Positions 35,757 through 44,322 of a stretch of 64,000 nucleotides of DNA are shown here, in pieces. Every line of letters starts with the position of its first letter. Position 1 is the first letter of the stretch. The stretch is taken from positions 3,733,557-3,797,556 of the forward strand of contig NZ_CP130886.1 of the NCBI RefSeq assembly GCF_030622045.1, written 5' to 3'. The notes beneath the pieces are model-generated. The model saw only the letters and a program-made list of their open reading frames with translations, had not been told where the DNA came from and made no database searches. A program made the position numbers and the translations under genes. Source of the DNA: Planctellipticum variicoloris. Its GTDB lineage: Bacteria; Planctomycetota; Planctomycetia; Planctomycetales; Planctomycetaceae.

Positions 35757-37130
35757 CTACTCAGGGGGGATGAAGCCTGAAGCCTTGCGCGTCGGGGCGA
35801 TGAAGCCCGAGGGTTTTCCGGTCCCGGGAGTCACTGTTCGGGGTTGCGGAGTCTCGGCCAGCGCTTCGCCCGGCTTGCGCGGCCGGAAGGGATTCATCGG
35901 CGGAGCGCCGGCGTTCAGATCCAGCTCCGGACAGAACTGCTTCAGGGCCTGCAGTCCGTTGGGGGAAATGCTCGTGTTCCCGACGGAAATGTACTTCAAT
36001 TCCTTCAGCCCCTTGAGATAGGAAAGTCCGACGTCGCTGATGCCCGGTTGATTCTCGAGGATCAGAACCTCCAGTTGCTTCAGTTGGCCGACCGCTTTCA
36101 GAACCTCGTTCGTCACGGTCGAATTGCTCCCCATCACCAGATGTTTGAGCTTGGCCATCCCCCGGATCATGAACGCAATGTGGACGTCGGCGGCCCCGGT
36201 CTGAGCAATATTCAGATACTCCAACTGCTTCATGTTGTTGATCCCCCGAGCCCCGCGCTCGTTCAGCGGGCACGCGGTCAGTGACAGATGGCGCAAATTG
36301 GCGAGCGCCTTGGACTTCGCGAGCTTGAAGAACGCCTCGCCATGCACGCCGCCGCAGCCTGAGACTTCCAGGGATTCCAGTCGATCCAGCTTCGCCAGTC
36401 CCATCAGACCTTGATCGGTCAACTGAGTATCCCGGACTTCCAGGTAGTTCAAGTTTTCCAGACTGCAGAGCATCTGAAAGGAGACATCGTTCAGGGGCGT
36501 TGCATCCAGCAGCAATCGCTCGATGGTCTTATGCCTGGCGATCTCGGCAAAGCCGGCCTGCGTCAACTGAGCCCGCGCGATGCGCAGCTCCCGCAGATTC
36601 GTCAGCGGGCCGAGCGCCGCGATCCCGGCATCGGTGATGTTCGAGCCGTTCAACGTGACGCTTTCCAGCGCCGGCGCCTTGGCCAGCAGCTCCGCCCCCG
36701 CGTCGCCGATGGGCGTCCCGTCCAGATTGATGAACTTCAGATTCGGCAGCTTCTCCAGCACCGCCAGACCGGCCTTCGTCACTTGTCCGCCGTGGGCGTC
36801 GATCTCCGTAATCTGGTCCAGCCCCTCGCTCAGCTCGCCGAGCTTGGCCAGCTCGGCGTCATTGACCTGGCCCGGCTTGAGCGCCCGGAACTCCTGCAGG
36901 ACCACCGCCGGGTCGGGTGGCGGAGGCAACTGCGGAATGTTCTGAACCGGAGGCGCGACTACCGGAGAAACAATCGGCTGCACGACCGGAGCCGCCTCCG
37001 GCTTGGCCTGCCCGGTGAGTTCGCCCCACGTGGGGATCTTGCCGCAGCCAGCCGACGCCAGCAGCAGCAGGCCGGCGACGGACCAGGACAGCCTCAGCCT
37101 CGGCCCATGAATCAAGGGATCGTTCGCCAT
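35757..37130 (-). CDS. Leucine-rich-repeat lipoprotein
   Basis: 457 residues. Lipobox A-S-A-G-C (Cys29), then a Pro/Val-rich linker (about 40-75), then roughly ten irregular leucine-rich repeats of about 24 residues of the bacterial/RI-like kind (L-P-N-L-K-F-I-N-L-D-G-T-P-I-G-D-A-G is one). The tail is Pro/Thr-rich and contains two similar S-G-F-I-x-P segments. Expected outside the cytoplasm as a protein-protein interaction module. LRR lipoproteins are frequent in planctomycetes; no partner is evident. Confidence 0.88.
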   Translation of the reverse strand: MANDPLIHGPRLRLSWSVAGLLLLASAGCGKIPTWGELTGQAKPEAAPVVQPIVSPVVAPPVQNIPQLPPPPDPAVVLQEFRALKPGQVNDAELAKLGELSEGLDQITEIDAHGGQVTKAGLAVLEKLPNLKFINLDGTPIGDAGAELLAKAPALESVTLNGSNITDAGIAALGPLTNLRELRIARAQLTQAGFAEIARHKTIERLLLDATPLNDVSFQMLCSLENLNYLEVRDTQLTDQGLMGLAKLDRLESLEVSGCGGVHGEAFFKLAKSKALANLRHLSLTACPLNERGARGINNMKQLEYLNIAQTGAADVHIAFMIRGMAKLKHLVMGSNSTVTNEVLKAVGQLKQLEVLILENQPGISDVGLSYLKGLKELKYISVGNTSISPNGLQALKQFCPELDLNAGAPPMNPFRPRKPGEALAETPQPRTVTPGTGKPSGFIAPTRKASGFIPPE

Positions 37131-37306
37131 TTCGGATCTCCGTGTCGAACCGAGGAAGCAGACAAGACGGGTAGGAATGACTTGATCATCTTAGCGACAA
37201 TCGCCCGGCCAGGTAAACGGGTGACGAGCAGTCCCGGATCACTGTGTTCCCGAACGGACGTCAGTTCGCCAGTTTTTCACAAATCGCGCCACCCGATGTC
37301 CGGCCT

Positions 37307-37543
37307 TCATTCAGGACGCACTCGATCCCGGTCCAGTTCCCGAATTGCCAGCAGCACGACCAGCCCCACGTGAGCGACCACGAAGAACACGCACGCAACC
37401 AGCGCCAGCGCCCGCAAAGCGGCAGCCCCGGCAGCATCTCCGGCCAGCGACAGGAGCATACAAAGCCCCCCCGTCAGCGCAACCAGCAGCAGGCTGACCA
37501 GTTGAGACCAGAGACTGCGAACAATCCAGACGCGAAAATCCAT
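37307..37543 (-). CDS. Small two-helix membrane protein
   Basis: 78 residues from the ATG at 37543, with GAGGAG about 9 bases upstream. Two membrane helices: L-V-S-L-L-L-V-A-L-T-G-G-L-C-M-L-L and A-L-A-L-V-A-C-V-F-F-V-V-A-H-V-G-L. The C-terminus is charged. Not recognised; start and coding potential look good. Divergent from uppP. Confidence 0.7.
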   Translation of the reverse strand: MDFRVWIVRSLWSQLVSLLLVALTGGLCMLLSLAGDAAGAAALRALALVACVFFVVAHVGLVVLLAIRELDRDRVRPE

Positions 37544-37767
37544 CTTCGGCACTCCTCGGAGTCGAGTTCGCGAGTCTCGCCCGAAAGCAATTGGCCTGTC
37601 AAGGTGCGGTCTGCGGAATGCCCCGGCCGGAGAACTCGGTATCACAGCGTTCGACGGCGGCGCGTGGAGCGTTCCTGCAGAATGGGTTCAACTCGACCCC
37701 GTTCGAGACGGCTGCTAGACTCCGATCTCTTTACGCAGGAATCGGTTTCGACGAGGCGACTCATTTC

Positions 37768-38616
37768 ATGTGGCAGGAATACGTCCGGCTGATCGTGCTG
37801 GGGATCGTGCAGGGGATCTCCGAGTTTCTTCCGATCAGCTCCGATGGCCATCTGGTGATCGCCAACGCCGCCATGCGCTACGGATTCGGGATGGAAGAGT
37901 CGCGAGACGGCATGGCGACGATTATCACCCTCCATGCCGGGACGCTCCTCGCCATTCTCATCGTCTACGCGCACGACATTCGCCAGACGCTGCGGAACTG
38001 GCGACTCTGCGCCCAGATTGTGCTCGCAACAATTCCCGCCGCCGTCGTCGGCCTGACGCTCAAGGACTGGTTCGAGGAAACGTTCGACTCTCCCGTCATG
38101 GCCGCCTGCGGACTGTTCGTCACCGCCGGTCTGCTGCTAGCCGCTCAGCGGCTGGAGAGCAATAAATTCAGCGACCAGCAACTCCCCTGGCTGGTCGCCT
38201 GGGTCATCGGCTGTTTCCAGGCGCTCGCGCTGCTGCCGGGCGTCTCCCGCTCCGGCTGCACAATCTCGTCCGCGCTGATGATGGGTGTGGACCGCATCTC
38301 GGCGGCGCGCTTCTCGTTCCTGATCGCCATTCCGGCGATCTCGGGCGCCATCGTGCTGGAAGCCAAAGACATGCTGGAGTCGCCGCCAGTCGATCTCGCC
38401 TGGGGCCCGCTGGCCGTGGGGACGGTGGTCGCGTTCGTTGTCGGCCTGGGGGCGCTGAAACTCCTGCTGCGCATGCTGACTCAGCGACGGCTGCACTGGT
38501 TTGCCGGCTACTGCGTCGTCCTGGGAATCTCCACACTGCTCTGGCAGACCCTCAGTCCTCCGGTCAGCCAGACCCCGCCCGCCGCAGTGACAGTTTCCGC
38601 GGAGGCCCCTCGCTAA
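37768..38616 (+). CDS. uppP: Undecaprenyl-diphosphatase UppP (BacA)
   Basis: 282 residues, polytopic. Removes a phosphate from undecaprenyl diphosphate to regenerate the lipid carrier for cell-wall and surface-polymer synthesis. Catalytic marks: E-F-L-P-I-S-S-D-G-H-L at 19-29, and L-P-G-V-S-R-S-G near 156-163. The usual Thr of S-S-T-G-H is Asp here, a variant. The ATG at 37768 was chosen because the first helix starts right there; the frame is open from 37591. Confidence 0.93.
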   Translation: MWQEYVRLIVLGIVQGISEFLPISSDGHLVIANAAMRYGFGMEESRDGMATIITLHAGTLLAILIVYAHDIRQTLRNWRLCAQIVLATIPAAVVGLTLKDWFEETFDSPVMAACGLFVTAGLLLAAQRLESNKFSDQQLPWLVAWVIGCFQALALLPGVSRSGCTISSALMMGVDRISAARFSFLIAIPAISGAIVLEAKDMLESPPVDLAWGPLAVGTVVAFVVGLGALKLLLRMLTQRRLHWFAGYCVVLGISTLLWQTLSPPVSQTPPAAVTVSAEAPR

Positions 38617-38724
38617 CCCAGTTTGCCAACACGGGATGTCGGCGAAAATTTCGTTGCCGGATGAACTCCTGCATGGTATCTTTCGACTCCGCTGGGGGGG
38701 ATACCGGCAAGGGCATGGAGGAAA

Positions 38725-38901
38725 ATGGTGTCTTACTACGAGGTCGACCTGCTTGTTGGCGAAGTGTTGGACATCGGATCGGACTGCACTCTGACAGTCG
38801 TGGATGTGGATGGCGACGAAGTCACCTTCCGTCTCGACGGTCCCGACATCTCGGACGAAATTGTGACACTTCCCGTCGGGGCGCTGACTCTGCCCCGCTG
38901 A
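38725..38901 (+). CDS. CsrA-like mini protein
   Basis: 58 residues. Aligns without gaps to CsrA over the core: V-G-E-V-L-D-I-G...T-V-V-D-V-D-G-D-E-V...G-P against V-G-E-T-L-M-I-G...T-V-L-G-V-K-G-N-Q-V...A-P of E. coli. The spacing between I-G and the final Pro is identical (22 residues). The RNA-contacting Arg near position 44 of CsrA is absent (D-I-S-D-E-I-V-T instead). The start lies only 3 bases after GGAGG, so the ribosome site spacing is tight. It could be a divergent CsrA or a non-RNA-binding relative. Confidence 0.55.
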   Translation: MVSYYEVDLLVGEVLDIGSDCTLTVVDVDGDEVTFRLDGPDISDEIVTLPVGALTLPR

Positions 38902-39253
38902 GAGCGGCTTCCCGCTCAGCAATTGACGCTCGGACTCACGGCGAAAGCCCCTGCAACGCACCGTTCTCTGGTGCGGCGGGCGTTGACACACTCGGCCAAC
39001 CCTTTCTCTCTGGTTCCCACGGGTGGCATAGGTTGGGCGTCTTCGCTCTTGCTATGCCGCAGCAGAAGGTCACCGACCGTCCTCTGCTTCGGACAGACAA
39101 CCTCCTGTGCGGTCCGCCCGCCCTCCTGGGTAGGACGAAGACGTACAGCCGGCGCCACCCGCCGTAAAGTATCAACGCTCACACCCGTGGTCATGCTGCT
39201 GGCGCTGCTGACGTGACGTGTCGCCTGAAGAACGATCGCAAGGCCAAGACATC
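38902..39253. other. Intergenic region with degenerate repeats
   Basis: About 350 bases. It holds an imperfect hairpin (GGCATAG...CTATGCC near 39026-39060) and fragments resembling the G-T-A-G-G-x-C-G-A-A-G-A-C-G repeat unit seen elsewhere in the window. No gene. Confidence 0.4.
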
Positions 39254-39442
39254 ATGCGAGAAGACGCCAGCTACATCTGCGATTCCTGCGGCGAGGAGAT
39301 CGTCATCCCGCTGGATGTCACGCAGGGCGCGAGTCAGGAGTACGTCGAAGACTGTCCGGTCTGCTGCCGGGCGAACGTCATTCACGTCGAATTCGACGAC
39401 GATGGAGACGCCCGAGTCTGGTCGGAGCCGGAGCAGGACTGA
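39254..39442 (+). CDS. CPXCG-motif cysteine-rich protein
   Basis: 62 residues from the ATG at 39254 (the frame opens at 39218). Two Cys pairs: Cys9/Cys12 (C-D-S-C-G) and Cys34/Cys37 with Cys38 (C-P-V-C-C), matching the CPXCG family of small zinc-ribbon-like proteins; the last half is acidic. Function unknown in the family. Confidence 0.85.
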   Translation: MREDASYICDSCGEEIVIPLDVTQGASQEYVEDCPVCCRANVIHVEFDDDGDARVWSEPEQD

Positions 39443-39522
39443 GAATGACTTACAGCCTCTGTGAAACCTGCCGTCACAGAGGGCGCAACGGAGCCCGCCA
39501 GACTTCGCCACATTACGACCCC

Positions 39523-39900
39523 CTACCAATGGTCCTCGCAGAACACGAGAATCGCCTCGGCTTTTTGCTCGTCCACCAGACCCAGGGCGAGATGAGCGGC
39601 GACATAGCAGAGAGCAAAGCCCATCAGCGGTCGGTGTTCCAGTGCATGATCGACGCCATCGGGATCAGAATTCGCCACGTAATTCGCCAACGCCAGCTTG
39701 ATCACACGATCTGCTTCCGGCCCCTTGCGCTTCTTCCCTCGAAACTTCAGGCACACCAGCGGGGCCAGATGAAACAGGTTGGCGTCCGTGATCTCGGCGT
39801 CGATCAGCAGACCGAACGGCCTGGCTTCTCTGGCGTCGGCAATTGCCAACTGGATCTCCTCGAACCTCTCAGCAGGCGTGGAGGGTATCGGACGTTTCAT
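39523..39900 (-). CDS. Hypothetical protein
   Basis: 125 residues, not recognised. No signal peptide; one mildly hydrophobic stretch near L-M-G-F-A-L-C-Y-V-A-A-H-L-A-L-G-L. The ATG at 39900 lacks a clear ribosome site. Codon use matches neighbouring genes, which supports it being real. Convergent with the CPXCG gene. Confidence 0.6.
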   Translation of the reverse strand: MKRPIPSTPAERFEEIQLAIADAREARPFGLLIDAEITDANLFHLAPLVCLKFRGKKRKGPEADRVIKLALANYVANSDPDGVDHALEHRPLMGFALCYVAAHLALGLVDEQKAEAILVFCEDHW

Positions 39901-40528
39901 ATCAGGCGGCCTCTGGTCTTATCAGGCGTCCCATAACGAGCCCCCCGGACCGGTTGTCTCGGATGAGGAACAGGAATGAATGGTTGGCGTTGTAGCGAAC
40001 TTGGAGGAGGTAAATTGGCGCTCGTCTCCTTTAACACAACCGCAGTCGCCGGGTGAAGCGCGGGTGGCCCCGGCTCAGCGTCTTCGGGTGCAGTCGACAT
40101 TGGGTAGTCCACGGGCATCAATCGCCGCGAGCCTCTGAGCCCCGAAGGGGCGGCAGAGTGTAGCCACGGGTGAAGCTCAGTCTGCCGTCAGGCAGACTGA
40201 GCGGAACCCGTGGTCTCGGTCGTGCCCCAACGACCAGCCCCGGCAGGGGCGATGGAGCCGTCGCCCATGTGTGAATCGTCATATGGCCGCGACTCTTTCG
40301 CCCCTCCGGGGCTCCGGAGGGTAATGCGATCCTGTCCACGGGTTCCGTGTCGGTCGGCTTCGCCGCCGACACTCCACCCGTGGCTACACTCTGCCGCCCC
40401 TCCGGGGCTCAAGCCACGCCGGAAAGATCATCGACCACCAATCGCCGACTGCACCCGGGCGTCTTCGCCCTACCGCGGTGCCGAAGGCACAGAAGGACGG
40501 GCGGCGCAACGGGTTTCGATGGCGCGAA
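39901..40528. other. Gene-free region with a long palindrome
   Basis: About 630 bases upstream of the hypothetical gene and downstream of the group II intron. Holds the long imperfect palindrome at 40137-40410 and further G-G-G-C-G-T-C-T-T-C-G-C-C-C-T-A-C repeat-like text before the intron. No gene. Confidence 0.55.
40137..40410. repeat. 274-bp nested palindrome (MITE-like)
   Basis: Terminal arms 40137-40172 and 40375-40410 are inverted copies matching at 35 of 36 positions. Inside are further nested inverted pairs: GGAACCCGTGG (40203-40213) with CCACGGGTTCC (40336-40346), and a GCCCCGGCAGGGGCGA / TCGCCCCTCCGGGGC pair. A separate perfect 11-bp hairpin sits at 40176-40201. The whole could fold into one long stem. 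No clear target-site duplication. Confidence 0.75.
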
Positions 40529-40572
40529 ATAGGGGTAGGGAAGCCCCATTGGCTTGGGGCTCCCCTCCCTCC

Positions 40573-40605
40573 GAACCGGACGGGCGGATCTCCCGCATCC
40601 GGCTC
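40573..40605 (-). ncRNA. Group II intron domain V
   Basis: 33-base hairpin with an A-G-C-C-G-style lower stem, two-base bulge and GAGA-type terminal loop, the catalytic core of group II introns. Located just past the reverse transcriptase stop, as expected. Confidence 0.85.
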
Positions 40606-40618
40606 TCCGGTTGATGGT

Positions 40619-41965
40619 TTACCTTCGTGAGGATTGACAGGCCAACGCATGGGCTGCGGCGAGACTGAACAGCCCCTGCTCGGCGAAGTAGCGGTTCGGC
40701 CAGGCAAAGCAATCGGACGGTTTGCGGGCCACGCCGCGTCCGCCGCAACGGCGACGCAACAGACTCCGCAGACGCATCCGCAGCCAGCCATCCAGGGTTT
40801 TGTAGTCCGAGCGCCTGCTGCCGTGCTGGAAGTACGCGAACCAGCCGCGGAGCGACCGGTTCACGCGAAACACGATGCGCTGCAACGACGCGCCGGAAGT
40901 CCGACGTGTCTGTCGACGCAGCGTGTCCTTCAACGTCTGCAGGCTCTTCGAGCGGGGCCAGTGCTTTTCGCCGGCGAATTCGTACCCCAGAAACGCAAAG
41001 CTCTCCGCACGCACATCGACGATCCGCGTTTTCGTCGGGTGCAGCGTCAGACCGTTATCGGCCACCCACTCCCGCACGAGATCCAGAGCGTGCGACGCCT
41101 CGGCGGCGGTGCGGCACAGGATCACGAAATCATCGGCGTAACGCACCATCTGCAGACCGGCAGCGGCCAGCAGATGGTCCAGCGGATCGAGGTAGATGTT
41201 GCTCAGCAGCGGACTGAGGACCGCCCCCTGCGGGGCTCCGGCCTCGGGGGTCCACGACTTCGCGTCCTCAATGATCCCTGCGGTCAGGAACGATTCGATC
41301 AGCGATAACACACGGCCGTCCGCCAGTTTCTCCCGCAGACGCAGCAGCAACCGATCATGGGGGATCGAATCGAAATATCCCTTCAGGTCGGCGTCCACCA
41401 CGTGGACATAGCCAGCCTTCAGGAGTTGATCCACCCGTCGAAGCGCGTCCTTGCAGCCGCGGCCCGGCCGGAAGCCGTAACTCTGGTCGGCAAAGTCGCG
41501 TTCGAAGATCGGCTCGATCACGTTCACCACTGCCGCCTGCACGACGCGGTCCCGCACCGTGGGAATCCCCAAGGGGCGGGTCTCGCTTGTGCCGGGTTTG
41601 GGAATGTGAACGCGGCGGATCGCCTGCGGTCGATACGTATCGTCTTTGAGGGCGTCCGACAGCCGCCAGAGAGCGTCTGGAAGCTGTGCGGAGAACTCGT
41701 CGACAGTCACGTGATCCACGCCGGCGGCGCCCTTCTTGCGCGCCACCTGCTGCAGGGCCGCCAGCAGATTCCGCTCGGCGAACACCTTGTCATACAGCCG
41801 GAACCATTTGCCTCCTTCCACTCCCTCGACGAGAGCCGTCAACATGCGCACGGTCCAGACGCACGGTTTCGCGCACGCCCACAGGCGCGACGCTGTTCCG
41901 GCTTGTTGAGCCCGCGGCACTGCCGCCGGTGGGACTTCCGCTGGTCTGGTCATGTCGCCTTCCAT
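40619..41965 (-). CDS. ltrA: Group II intron reverse transcriptase/maturase
   Basis: About 448 residues from an internal ATG at 41965; the frame is open to 42103 but the upstream part lies in the intron's structured RNA. Reverse transcriptase blocks are visible: R-P-L-G-I-P-T-V-R-D-R-V-V-Q, S-Y-G-F-R-P-G-R-G, D-A-D-L-K-G-Y-F-D-S-I-P-H, G-A-P-Q-G-A-V-L-S-P-L-L-S-N-I-Y, and catalytic Y-A-D-D. The maturase X domain follows (G-W-F-A-Y-F-Q-H-G). No H-N-H endonuclease domain is present, so mobility would use another primer, as in En-minus introns. All motifs look intact. Confidence 0.93.
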   Translation of the reverse strand: MEGDMTRPAEVPPAAVPRAQQAGTASRLWACAKPCVWTVRMLTALVEGVEGGKWFRLYDKVFAERNLLAALQQVARKKGAAGVDHVTVDEFSAQLPDALWRLSDALKDDTYRPQAIRRVHIPKPGTSETRPLGIPTVRDRVVQAAVVNVIEPIFERDFADQSYGFRPGRGCKDALRRVDQLLKAGYVHVVDADLKGYFDSIPHDRLLLRLREKLADGRVLSLIESFLTAGIIEDAKSWTPEAGAPQGAVLSPLLSNIYLDPLDHLLAAAGLQMVRYADDFVILCRTAAEASHALDLVREWVADNGLTLHPTKTRIVDVRAESFAFLGYEFAGEKHWPRSKSLQTLKDTLRRQTRRTSGASLQRIVFRVNRSLRGWFAYFQHGSRRSDYKTLDGWLRMRLRSLLRRRCGGRGVARKPSDCFAWPNRYFAEQGLFSLAAAHALACQSSRR

Positions 41966-42469
41966 CTTCCTGGAGCCCTTCGCTCCCCCGGAGTTACCCG
42001 GCTTCGTCGCTACTATGGCTCCTCTGACTCCTGACCGGGTCAGTCCCTCCCGGTCAGGTCTCTTTGCGTCATGTGTTCGAACTTCCGGCCATTCCGCCTC
42101 CAACCACCTGATGGCTCCGCCGATCGCTTTGACACGTTACCCTTCAGCGTCGACGGCTTCCGGATCGCTCCGGTCTGGGCTTCACCTTAAGAGGGCAGGC
42201 TCGCCAAACCACCCGGCCGAATCGAGTTCACTTGCGTTGCGGACTGGCCATTCGCCTCCCGATGCTCCCCACCCCGCCTCGCGGCGACGCAGTTTCGGTC
42301 GGCTACAGGCCGGAGAACGTCTACCTGAGGAGGACTTCCACCTCCCTGTTCGAACACACTTGCAAACGCACCCTCCTGTCGCTTTGCGACGCAGATAGGC
42401 CGCGGACGGCCAATCTGTGCCACCCGGCGATTGCAAAGGTTGTGACGCAGGAACGATCGACGGCTACAC

Positions 42470-43144
42470 TTGGGTTTGCAGAACTTCTCTGCCAGCATAC
42501 CGGTTCCCAACGGGATCCGGAATGCAATCGTTACGCTCTTTCGGCAAGCTCCGCCAATGTTCTGGCCCGTCCTTCTCCCCTTCAAGATTACCTGCTGGAC
42601 GCTGGCAGGGCTGGTGCTGGGTGCCACAGTCATGGCCCCCGCGCTCAAAGGAAAACGGGGCAGAACATTTCTGCTCTCAACGTGCTTCGCGTTCGCCGCA
42701 TTCATCCCTTCCTGCATTGGAATCGAGCTGATCGTCGACCAATTCCGATTCGGTCAGTTTGAGTACCTATGTTACGACGACATCCACGACTTTCGTTATC
42801 AGCGATACCTGCCTGCTACGGCGACGAACATCAAAATGCACAAGCATCCCGGCGGAAACGGGTATCGGGCGTGTTACTCAATTTCCGAAGCAGATTTTCA
42901 ATCGTACCTGAACGAGCTTTGGGACGAGTACGGAGAGCGCTCTGCCGTCCAGCGAGGCGGATACAGCGATGACGGTCGGCGAGCAGATCACGACGATTTC
43001 AAACGCAAATTCGGGGATCTCGGATGGAAGCCATGGGACGATCCGGTCATCTCCCACAGTCCTTCGGAATCAGACGGCGGCGGCGCCACCTATTACTTCG
43101 ACCGTGATGCCGGAACTGCGTATCAATCCACCGGGTTCTGGTAA
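42470..43144 (+). CDS. Hypothetical membrane protein
   Basis: Up to 224 residues, not recognised. Two membrane helices near the N-terminus (P-V-L-L-P-F-K-I-T-C-W-T-L-A-G-L-V-L-G and F-L-L-S-T-C-F-A-F-A-A-F-I-P-S-C) then a soluble, Tyr- and His-rich region, predicted outside the cytoplasm. The TTG at 42470 is the first start; an ATG at 42557 is also possible and keeps both helices. It begins about 100 bases past the 5' end of the group II intron, on the opposite strand. Confidence 0.65.
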   Translation: MGLQNFSASIPVPNGIRNAIVTLFRQAPPMFWPVLLPFKITCWTLAGLVLGATVMAPALKGKRGRTFLLSTCFAFAAFIPSCIGIELIVDQFRFGQFEYLCYDDIHDFRYQRYLPATATNIKMHKHPGGNGYRACYSISEADFQSYLNELWDEYGERSAVQRGGYSDDGRRADHDDFKRKFGDLGWKPWDDPVISHSPSESDGGGATYYFDRDAGTAYQSTGFW

Positions 43145-43182
43145 AGCGACTGGAGGTGGGCGGTCGTCCGCCGTGTCGCGCA

Positions 43183-43262
43183 GATAACCGGGGGTTGAGC
43201 GCCAGCGACACCCCCGGAAACCGGCCCATCGCACACACATTCGACCCCGGAGGGGTCGCAGA
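43183..43262. repeat. Dispersed repeat, copy 1
   Basis: Contains CCGGGGGTTGAGCG...CGACACCCCCGGAAACCGGCCC and a following CGACCCCGGAGGGGTCGCAGA hairpin. The same units recur at 44115-44200 and, inverted, at 43984-44055. The first unit is itself palindromic (CCGGGGGT...ACCCCCGG). Confidence 0.75.
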
Positions 43263-43375
43263 AACGTTGCCGCCGGAATGCGTTCCGCGGCGACCGGTCA
43301 ACATGCAATGGGATTGCCGGAAAACCGCTTTCCGATTATGAGCCCGCGTTCATTCGTCTGCACAGAGGGCAACAC

Positions 43376-43972
43376 ATGGGCGGGTGGCGAAAAAAGACGT
43401 GCTGCGTCCTGTTCGTGGTCGCGTTCTTGACGAGCGCTTGCGCGATCAGTTCCAGGAAATCCACCGAGGTCAGGTTCTCTGAAGACCTGCAGGCGGACGG
43501 TTTCTCGATTGCCTGTGGCGGGGATGGAGAAATTGCTCAGGAAATGACCGTTGTCATATCAGATGCGGAATCGACCGAGCGCTTGTTGCAATGGTTTCAA
43601 CACCGCCCCAAACCGTCCAATGGTCTTGGAATGGCCATTCTCTCGGACTTCGAAAAATCGATGCTCCGATTTGCATCACCATTGGCCAGGATCGAAACTG
43701 CTCGCTTCCACGTTGATCTGAACCTCTTCACGGTTGGGCTGGAAACGCGATCCTCTCCCACCGACGCCTGGACGCAGGTGTCCTGGCCGATCAGACCCGA
43801 GGACGAAGAGTTGCGCGATTGGGCGATCTCAAAGGTCTTGAACAATTTCGCGATGGAACGTGGCCTGCCTCCGATCAAGTGGGAAGGAATCCGTCGTGGC
43901 AAGATCGACGAAGAGGTGGAGGACCGGAATCCTGAAGCGATGGTTGCGCCTGCGACCCCTTCGGGGTCGTGA
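43376..43972 (+). CDS. Hypothetical lipoprotein
   Basis: 198 residues, not recognised. Signal peptide with lipobox L-T-S-A-C (Cys22). The ATG at 43376 has AGAGGG upstream. The last few residues (V-A-P-A-T-P-S-G-S) and the stop codon are encoded by the dispersed-repeat DNA (GCGACCCCTTCGGGGTCGTGA), so the natural C-terminus may have been replaced. Lies between two repeat blocks with the membrane protein at 42470, giving an accessory look. Confidence 0.65.
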   Translation: MGGWRKKTCCVLFVVAFLTSACAISSRKSTEVRFSEDLQADGFSIACGGDGEIAQEMTVVISDAESTERLLQWFQHRPKPSNGLGMAILSDFEKSMLRFASPLARIETARFHVDLNLFTVGLETRSSPTDAWTQVSWPIRPEDEELRDWAISKVLNNFAMERGLPPIKWEGIRRGKIDEEVEDRNPEAMVAPATPSGS

Positions 43973-43983
43973 TGACGTAGGCT

Positions 43984-44055
43984 CACCGGGGGTGTCGTCG
44001 CTTCGCTCCTCAACCCCCGGCTACCTTCTTTGACCCCTGCCGGGGTCACGGAGCA
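43984..44055. repeat. Dispersed repeat, inverted copy
   Basis: Reverse-complement copy of the 43183 and 44115 unit (reads CACCGGGGGTGTCGTCGCTTCG...CTCAACCCCCGGCTAC), followed by GACCCCTGCCGGGGTC. With the copy at 44115 it forms an inverted pair about 90 bases apart. Confidence 0.75.
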
Positions 44056-44114
44056 CCGTCGACCAGCCGTCCACATCGCAGGTTCCGTCCTGGCATCCCG
44101 AAGGGATGCAAGAA

Positions 44115-44200
44115 TGTAGCCGGGGGTTGAGCGAAGCGACACCCCCGGAAACCGGCCCCTCGCGCAAGACCGTCGCCCCCGGCGGGGTCGCAGAGCCGTC
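44115..44200. repeat. Dispersed repeat, copy 2
   Basis: Reads TAGCCGGGGGTTGAGCGAAGCGACACCCCCGGAAACCGGCCC then a GCCCCCGGCGGGGTCGCAGA hairpin, closely matching 43183-43262. Confidence 0.75.
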
Positions 44201-44322
44201 GCTGCGGGGTGGCGCCGGCAGTACGCTGACTTCCAACCGGCGCTACCCAAGGTAGTCGTCCGGACCGGGGCATCGCGAAGACGCTCCTGCCCCGGCCACC
44301 CGAGGCTTGCTGGTCTAGCCGG

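Larger units (their letters stand above)
40529..42371 (-). mobile_element. Group II intron with reverse transcriptase
   Basis: On the minus strand, domain V is clear at 40573-40605: GAGCCGGATGCGG, a GAGA turn, then ATCCGCCCGTCCGGTTC in the usual 5'-AGC/catalytic form. A domain VI hairpin follows at about 40530-40570 with an unpaired A in the 3' arm (C-C-C-T-A-C-C-C-C), the expected branch point, and the intron probably ends ...CCCCTAT near 40529. The 5' end is less certain: GTGCG at 42371 matches the consensus, while a GTGTG at 42359 is an alternative. The reverse transcriptase lies in domain IV. Length about 1.84 kb. Confidence 0.8.
43973..44322. other. Gene-free repeat block
   Basis: About 350 bases between the hypothetical lipoprotein and the serine hydrolase, almost wholly made of the inverted and direct dispersed repeats described separately. 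Confidence 0.6.
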
